Shown here piece after piece: positions 57,840 to 64,000 of a stretch of DNA of 64,000 nt (positions within the stretch are counted from its first letter, which is position 1; the number at the start of each line of letters is the position of its first letter). Below the pieces are notes generated by a model. That model had not been told where the DNA came from and searched no databases. It saw only the letters and a list, made by a program, of their open reading frames with translations. A program made the translations under genes and the position numbers. The DNA is from Fasciolopsis buskii (Eukaryota > Platyhelminthes > Trematoda > Plagiorchiida > Fasciolidae). The DNA lies in NCBI GenBank assembly GCA_008360955.1, contig LUCM01007929.1, positions 17,945-81,944 on the forward strand, read 5' to 3'.

Positions 57840-59120
57840 TCACTAACCATAATCAGCATATGTTTATAGCCTGACTTAAATCGAAATTCATTAGGTGATC
57901 TTCTTTAGTCTGTTGGCTTTTTTCTTGCGTTCATTTTGAGCAACGTCCATTCTGACCTTTCCCCCGGCTTCACAATTGACTTAAATCCCTACCGTATTTC
58001 ATTCTGCTGACTCCAGGACGATTTGTCAGAAATCTGATTCATTCTTTTTTGATCACGAATTAATTGTCCTATCCACGAGCTTCTGTGTTGTATGGTTTTA
58101 CCAGTCAGGCTATCGTCGCAATATTGAGCAAACTTCAGCCTTTCCTAAAATTCTGTTTCATATGTTGTTCCCTCTATTTTGGTTTTTAATAACCAAAGTT
58201 TTACTTGTTTCGCTCATATTTAGTGCATGTTGTGGAAAACTCCTTTATCTAATGGTCGTGAATGCCGGTTATGCCTTTGTCATCCTTGCGATACCGGCCA
58301 CTTTGGTGATCCACAGTCCGATGCCGCCTATCCCCCTGGTATGCCTGTCTCGTCGGGACATTGTGTGGTTCTCCATCTCCCCGATTCGTATTGTCTGCCA
58401 TTCTTCATGACAAAGTTGATTTCTAAGAGTTTGGCATTAAAACCTTTTCTTTGCGTTGTATTTGTGCACGTTTATGGAACGAATGAGTCCAAGAATGTCA
58501 TCGATTCTAGGCGTTCTTCATATTTAACGACAAACGGTCTTCTTGATAATCTCCACGAGATGCGCCACCGCTCACACTTGTCATTTTATGAGGTGGATCG
58601 ATATTCATATGCTTTCATTGGAATTCTCGCGCACGTCGGTTTACTCCCCGGACGTGGTGGATTCTAAATGATGCGAATTCATATACCCATGTTATAATCG
58701 GGTTTCTTTCACTAGACCTAATTGGATCCATAACTGCTACGCAAATCATGTAAAACTCTCAAATAAGTCGACATTGGGAAGGATTATCCCTCCTCCATCC
58801 TAAGTTCAACAGTTTACTCAGCCTGTTGCTGAGTCCTAGTCGAATAGCCATCACGGTGAATCGGCGACCCTACGGTTCTGGATTTGATATTCATGCCTCA
58901 CCAATAATTCAACTTCCTCTTTTCGATAGCCCCTGAATACGTGCTTCCTCTTTTGAGTTATGAGGCATGGTTGAATGAAGACAGCAACTACCTCCGGGTG
59001 AAAAGCTCACACACCGGGAGATGGGACTACTTAAAAACAGCCGTTTGTCTCCTGCGAGCTGGCCTAACGGACTGTTGAGTGAGGAGAGTGTAGCCTGAAA
59101 TGACCGGTCGGAGTGTGTTC
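57840..59120. other. No supported feature; overlapping open frames 58,162-58,667
   Basis: Two overlapping plus-strand frames (82 and 146 codons) occur. One is hydrophobic, the other Cys-containing (RECRLCLCHPCDTGHFGDP). Neither resembles a CASD1 C-terminal block nor any family I can defend. Confidence 0.35.
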
Positions 59121-59125
59121 GATGT

Positions 59126-59386
59126 TCAACAATGAAATAGTGTGTAATGGGGTTGTAGATTTGTTCCCTGTATTTCTATCCATGTTACTTCGTCTTCTGT
59201 GCGACTATCTCCCTTTTGAGAAGGTACCCGTTCACAGAAGATAACTGTATAAAAGCGAGGAGTAATTAATATCTTCTGATAAAGGATAAGTTGAATCGAT
59301 AGATCTGCTGCGGAATAAAATACGAAGTCGTATCCGCAGCTCCTTTCAACTTTTTCGGGGGTTGCTACTTCTACTTTTGCGAACAA
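59126..59386 (-). CDS. Unassigned open frame with C-x-Y-x-F motif
   Basis: The minus strand reads VEVATPEKVERSCGYDFVFY then SAADLS. S-C-G-Y-D-F-V-F-Y-S-A-A recalls the C-x-Y-x-F-x-W-x-T-x-x-A-C core of mannose-6-phosphate-receptor homology repeats, but the final Cys is absent. Weak evidence. Confidence 0.2.
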   Translation of the reverse strand: MFAKVEVATPEKVERSCGYDFVFYSAADLSIQLILYQKILITPRFYTVIFCERVPSQKGDSRTEDEVTWIEIQGTNLQPHYTLFHC

Positions 59387-59399
59387 AAAATGTAAACTG

Positions 59400-62300
59400 A
59401 ACGGTGGTACGTTTGTTCGGGAGAAGGCAGTGGCTTCCTCTGTGATTCGCCAACCTCTCGCAAAGCGGGTATATCAAACGCTTGTTCTTCTTAGCTGTTG
59501 GATTAGGCAAATCTTTTGCTCCCATTCTGGGAACTGTGCTCTCGCGGCAGATACAGTTTCACTAGAGTTCCTAGAACTTTGCTACCCGCAACCTGTTTAG
59601 CCCCTCTGCCGAGTGGTTTATCCATATGTGACCGCCAACATATATTTCAAGCTCAGGAAACCACTATTATCCTTTGGTTAATTGGCGGTGACCCTGTGTA
59701 CACGGTAGTCTATCAGCTCTGAGATGTTACTGTTATCAAATACCCCTTCTGCTCAGTTCGTAAAAATAAAACCCATATTCTGCTATCACTAGGACAAATG
59801 CTTCACTTCTCTTCGTGTTCTCTCTTGATTCCAAACCCTATTGAGCGTTGGTTTCATCCTAACTTCCATGTGCCAGGTGGTAATGTTGTTGGTTTTTGTT
59901 CATTTGACTTTATGCATGTCGTGTTTTTCGAAACAATACAATCAACCGTTCAGTCTAGCTGCATGAGTGAATATCTGCAAGGCTTCTCTTTTTAACACCT
60001 GTACTGTACATATATCCTTTTCATCTGTCTCACCCAATCATGTTTATCCCTGCTTCTCCACTCTCCTGATAGATATCTGTGCTGATAGCGTTTAGATGCG
60101 ATGATCGGGTACTCTGTACGAAGGCACACACTTTCACCTGTCTTGTCCCGGTAAGTGATCTTTATCTGTGGAATAGTGGGCTGAACACTAACAAGTCAGA
60201 TACACTGTGGCCTGGTAGTACCCAGATCGACTAATTAGCACATTTGATGAGCAGTTTGAAGCGAAGAAATCGTGATTGGGATCATTGTCTCACTTACTGT
60301 TTTCGACTCACTGTAAGTCGAAAAAGCGTAAAGGCACAAATTCAGTAGAGATTTTGCTGTCCGCACTTCGCGTTCTCGGCAGTAGTTGGACTTGCGAATC
60401 AGATCATAGGATTTTCTTCAATTTGTCTGCCTAGTTTATTTTTTGTGCTTTTTCAGTGACAGGAGTTATTACTATACGGTGTTGGTATAGTTAACGTGAT
60501 GGTAGCAGCTATAGCTAAATCATATCCATTTTTCGAAACCGTTTTATGTACGAAGTGAATACACGCACTGTGAAGTGTGTTGAGGAGCTCTTGGCAGCGA
60601 TTAGCAATTGCCACGTTCTTAGGCAATCGATTTCAGTAACCCATCGCCTGTACACACGTTGACTCCGCTCGCGAGCAACAGGGAAGAATGCTGAACAACG
60701 GCCACCATGCAATTTGTTGTATGAAGAACTGCAGTTAATCACGCAACTATTATTAAAGTGTAGATTAACAGGATCACCCTGGTTTGGTTGTACTAACTAC
60801 GGAACAAAAGGTATCAGTATCCTGAGTATTTTCTCTCGTGTTTGTTGATGTCCGAGGTAAAATGTCATGCCTCACTGGTCTGTCATTTTCTACTGGTGAA
60901 GACCCAGATTTCAGCCGTACATCAGTGTCCGACAATACGTCACTTTCTATGTTAGGCCGCGTTTATATATTTCGATCATTTAGTAACCATCCCCGTTGAT
61001 TTTACTAAATCCTTAATAATTGATCATCTCTCAGAGTTGTTTTCGGGTGGTTCTAACAAAAGAAATTAGATATATTTGCGGCCGCAAAACAAAAGTGGTA
61101 CATTAATGTTTAAATGCCCAAAAGTCAACAATTGATTATTTTCCTGGTCGTTATTGGAGCATTTATTCAGAAACGTGACTTTTTGATGCGCGTCGAACTT
61201 CTGTTATGCTGAGCTGTACGTGTGTTGTGGACATTGAATCGCCATATCACTACCTGGATCAGAGTTCAAAACAAGTGTGACAACATCGCATTGACGAAAA
61301 TATCGCATAACAGGCGAGCAATAGTGATGGTCCGGACCAGCTAGCGGAATATTTGACCAACTAATGTCGATCATAAAAAGCCAATATGAATAATTTGCTC
61401 CTGACCAGTTAATGTTGTTTCCTTCATTCCGCTAATCTAACTAGATCTAGTGAGAACGGACCAGCTGGTTTAAGGACTGGAGCGGGATAACTTGTGAGTG
61501 GACGTCCGAACAGATTTTTCTGCCTTTTACTATAACACGGTTCGTCATAAAGGCGTTCAAAATGACGCCAATCCCGTTCTTTGCAAACTCTCAGCTGCCG
61601 TTAATGATTAGTGGTTAATTTGAACAAGGTATCTAAGACTGACGCAGGTCGTATGGCCCGTTGACTTTTGCATCTATTCCCTACCGCGCTCCCAGTTTAC
61701 TTCTCCAATCCAAGGACGTGATCAGTGCACGTGATCTTACATTTTTATACCACAGTATATAGGCAGTCATCTTTTACAATCACCGAAACTAAATACTACT
61801 CATCAGGCTTATTCTACCGAATTTTTTTCGTCCCACTGAATTCCAGTATGTGGAACAATGAGGTTTTAACGTACACTACTAACGATGCTTAATTCAGACC
61901 CAAATGGACTCCGAACCCAGTGATATCTTATCCACGTCCGAGAGAAGAGCATTTTTTATGGAATTTAGCTCTCTTTTTAGTTTTCCAGATCCCTAGGAAT
62001 CGAGACTTTATGCACTAGGGAACTAATTAGCCCAGTGGACTGGATTCACTGAGTTATTATTCCGGATGATGTGATGTTTGCATTACACATCTATTAGCGC
62101 GCAAAGATGTGGTAACTGACCGCTGGATTCTTTGATCGTCTAGTCATCTTCAATTTATCATCAGCTGCTTCAATTCCGAACTTAATTTTTACATTGAATT
62201 TATCCGTTGGTGGTGAATGGCTCTCAAACTGTTGAAGTCATTGTGTTGTTCAGACTCAGTGAATATCCATTAAAGATACGGTCTGGATATACATGTGCAT

Positions 62301-63110
62301 AATTGGCCCTACGACGATGTTATTGGTCAGACATTTATGAGAATGAGAATGAGGTAGCAAAATACAATAAGGACCCTTGATAGGTTCTCAGGATTTTGAT
62401 AACGATCCAATTTTGTTTGCGAGTGTTTTCACTGACTGGGTAAACTTTAGTCACAATACGCATGCGTTCCGTACGCACATTGCAATAATATTGGATTCAA
62501 CATGCTTCCCACCAGTCTCTCTTCCAACTCACCGTTCGACGGCAAGTTCCTCGATCGAACTGACGTTTCTTCCAGTTAAGATTGACATTAGAAGCATTCT
62601 GTGGAGCCGCACTTGAAAGTGTATTAATTTCAGTGAAACACGACGTCTTTGTCAAATGCACAAAATCATGATCAGTTGAACGTCATCAATTGGTGTGCGG
62701 GATTGGCTAGTGACATTGCCCCAGTTTCGGGCTTCCTCGTCGATATTCAACTTTTTCATCCTGGTTGTGCCGTTTTGTATCCCTGCATGGTAAATCTCAG
62801 CCTTGTTGCATCTTTTCTGGCTTTGGTTTTACCCGTTCACCGCTATCCAGCGTTGCAATCTACTAAAAATACATTGAACTTGTTTCTTTGGCACGAATTT
62901 ATGTGCAAATCATTTGTCATCGGTTTTGTGGCCAAAAAGGAAAAACCGCCTGCAAGGAAGTGGGAGAAAGAAATACTGTGGAGAATTCGACACATGATCA
63001 ATCTGCTTGGCAGCAGGTTTTGCCTGCGACTCTAGATTGGTTATCCACCCAAGATACTCGATTGCTTTGTAGTCGCGGGGTCTAATGGGACAAAGCTAGC
63101 TCTCGAAATT
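59400..63110. other. No supported feature
   Basis: AT-rich DNA with short ORFs. At about 62,905-62,960 one frame reads CHRFCGQKGKTACKE, reminiscent of a Gag-type zinc knuckle but incomplete. Confidence 0.4.
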
Positions 63111-63119
63111 TAAGGATGC

Positions 63120-64000
63120 AAATAAAATCAGACGTCACATGCAACCTTGAGTGGCAGCAAGCCTTCCGACGGATCGTGAAAACCGATGGTTTAAGAAATG
63201 GCACTAACACCTACTCCAAGACCAGTCAAAGACTGTGCTAGCCTATGCGCGGCACCGGTACGCAGCTAACCAAAGTTGGCGAAACAATATGCGATAGTGG
63301 TGGGGATCCTCGTCTTGACGACCAGCCAAGGCTTGACTGCTGGGCTGATTACTTTAAAGGCATTTCAGCGAGTCGTACGGTGATGTAGTCATATTGACAG
63401 GAATAAGTGTACATCAGTGGCAGGCATAACTTGATACCCCAACGGAATTGGAAGGGATGTCAAACGCTCAATTACTGGAGCGGGGAAATGAGTCCGGTAT
63501 CAGTGAGCTCCCCTTAGATCGGTTCAAGCAGGATGAAGGGGCCTTGGTACTAGCTTTTGCCTCTTTGCCCCTTGACATTTGGAACGAGGACTGCATCCCG
63601 TTTTCATCGCGGCATCACCGGCCGTGCCCATCCTAAAGAATGGAAAACGCAGTGACTGTAGCAACCATCTTGGATTTAGTTTAATTCCGGTAGCTACGAA
63701 AATCTTAGCTCCGAAACTGCTGCTCCCTTTGACATTGGTTCGTGAGAGTAACGTGCGCAAACGACAGGTCGGATTTAGCCCACATTTCCATTCTCCGACA
63801 GTTACTCGAAACACGCGGCACACAGTCGCCCTATAATTGCAATTTTTTGGCTTGAAAGGTGCATTCGATTCATTCGACCAGACAGCGCTATTCATTGAAA
63901 GGATATGTAAGCGAAGTTTGTTAACTTTCTGTGAGCATTGCACTCGCATAGATCTGGTCACTCGAATGTTTGTATGCGGTGAAGAATTAAGTCTATTCGA
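63120..64000 (+). mobile_element. RTE-type LINE, linker and reverse-transcriptase N-terminal half, cut by window end
   Basis: Frames show DDQPRLDCWADYFKGISAS (linker), IWNEDCIP, VPILKNGKRSDCSNHLGFSL then IPVATKILAPKLLLPLTLVR (normally K-G-K-R-T-D-C-N-N-Y-R-G-I-S-L-L-P-V-A-S-K-I-L-A), QVGFSPH, and FLGLKGAFDSFDQTALFIE (motif A, normally F-L-D-F-K-G-A-F-D-S-V). The palm catalytic part would lie beyond 64,000. Frameshifts are present. Confidence 0.82.

Noticed and set aside
58162..58667. Hydrophobic and Cys-containing frames considered as CASD1 C-terminus or EGF/laminin-like exon
   Set aside because: None of the expected R-N-I-P-G or Q-Y-H-I-W-L-A blocks is present, and the Cys spacing does not fit an EGF-like domain.
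1..64000. CRISPR array, bacterial operon or prophage
   Set aside because: No regular spaced direct repeats, no ribosome-binding-site-led gene strings; the content is typical of a repeat-rich metazoan genome.

Overview
This window looks like nuclear DNA of a parasitic flatworm, most likely a digenean trematode. Very long AT-leaning introns and intergenic DNA are packed with decayed RTE-type and CR1-type LINEs, Penelope-like elements (PLEs), tRNA-derived SINEs and (TA)n microsatellites. There is no bacterial-style gene packing. One assembly gap (N run, about 15,816-16,242) lies inside a PLE. The species call is inference.

The one host gene I can support well is a plus-strand homologue of CASD1 (the sialate O-acetyltransferase / Cas1p family), broken into small exons from about 5.6 or 6.85 kb to 48.18 kb. 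I recognise eleven exons by residue-level match to the family: 6,851-6,919; 8,423-8,513; 9,670-9,722; 12,731-12,813; 25,582-25,706; 29,451-29,582; 31,921-32,029; 33,319-33,408; 41,488-41,613; 46,577-47,466; 47,643-48,177. A weaker twelfth candidate is 5,593-5,632. All ten junctions of the eleven-exon chain agree in codon phase and create no stop. The chain covers the second half of the lumenal esterase domain (Asp-Gly-x-His motif at 12,778-12,789) and roughly two thirds of the multi-membrane acyltransferase domain. The 5' end and the C-terminal exons were not found. The gene carries two fluke-specific hydrophilic insertions, about 200 and about 75 residues.

Layout: 0.7-2.9 kb, antisense LINE pieces; 3.4-4.2 kb, sense RTE fragment; 5.6-12.8 kb, esterase exons separated by PLE tails, three antisense SINEs and an RTE copy; 12.8-25.6 kb, an intron holding a PLE, two RTE 3' parts and an antisense CR1; 25.6-33.4 kb, first membrane exons, with a CR1 carrying a nested SINE between them and an RTE tail directly against one splice acceptor; 33.4-41.5 kb, a mosaic of RTE pieces; 41.6-46.6 kb, two PLE fragments; 46.6-48.2 kb, the last two recognised exons; 48.4-64 kb, SINEs, a 0.5-kb imperfect inverted repeat, some unassigned minus-strand ORFs, and an RTE reverse transcriptase running off the right edge.

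The features of most interest are the CASD1 gene and its insertions, the retroelement abutting an exon, three hammerhead-like motifs at PLE remnants, and the inverted repeat at 53 kb with similar coding-like sequence in both arms.
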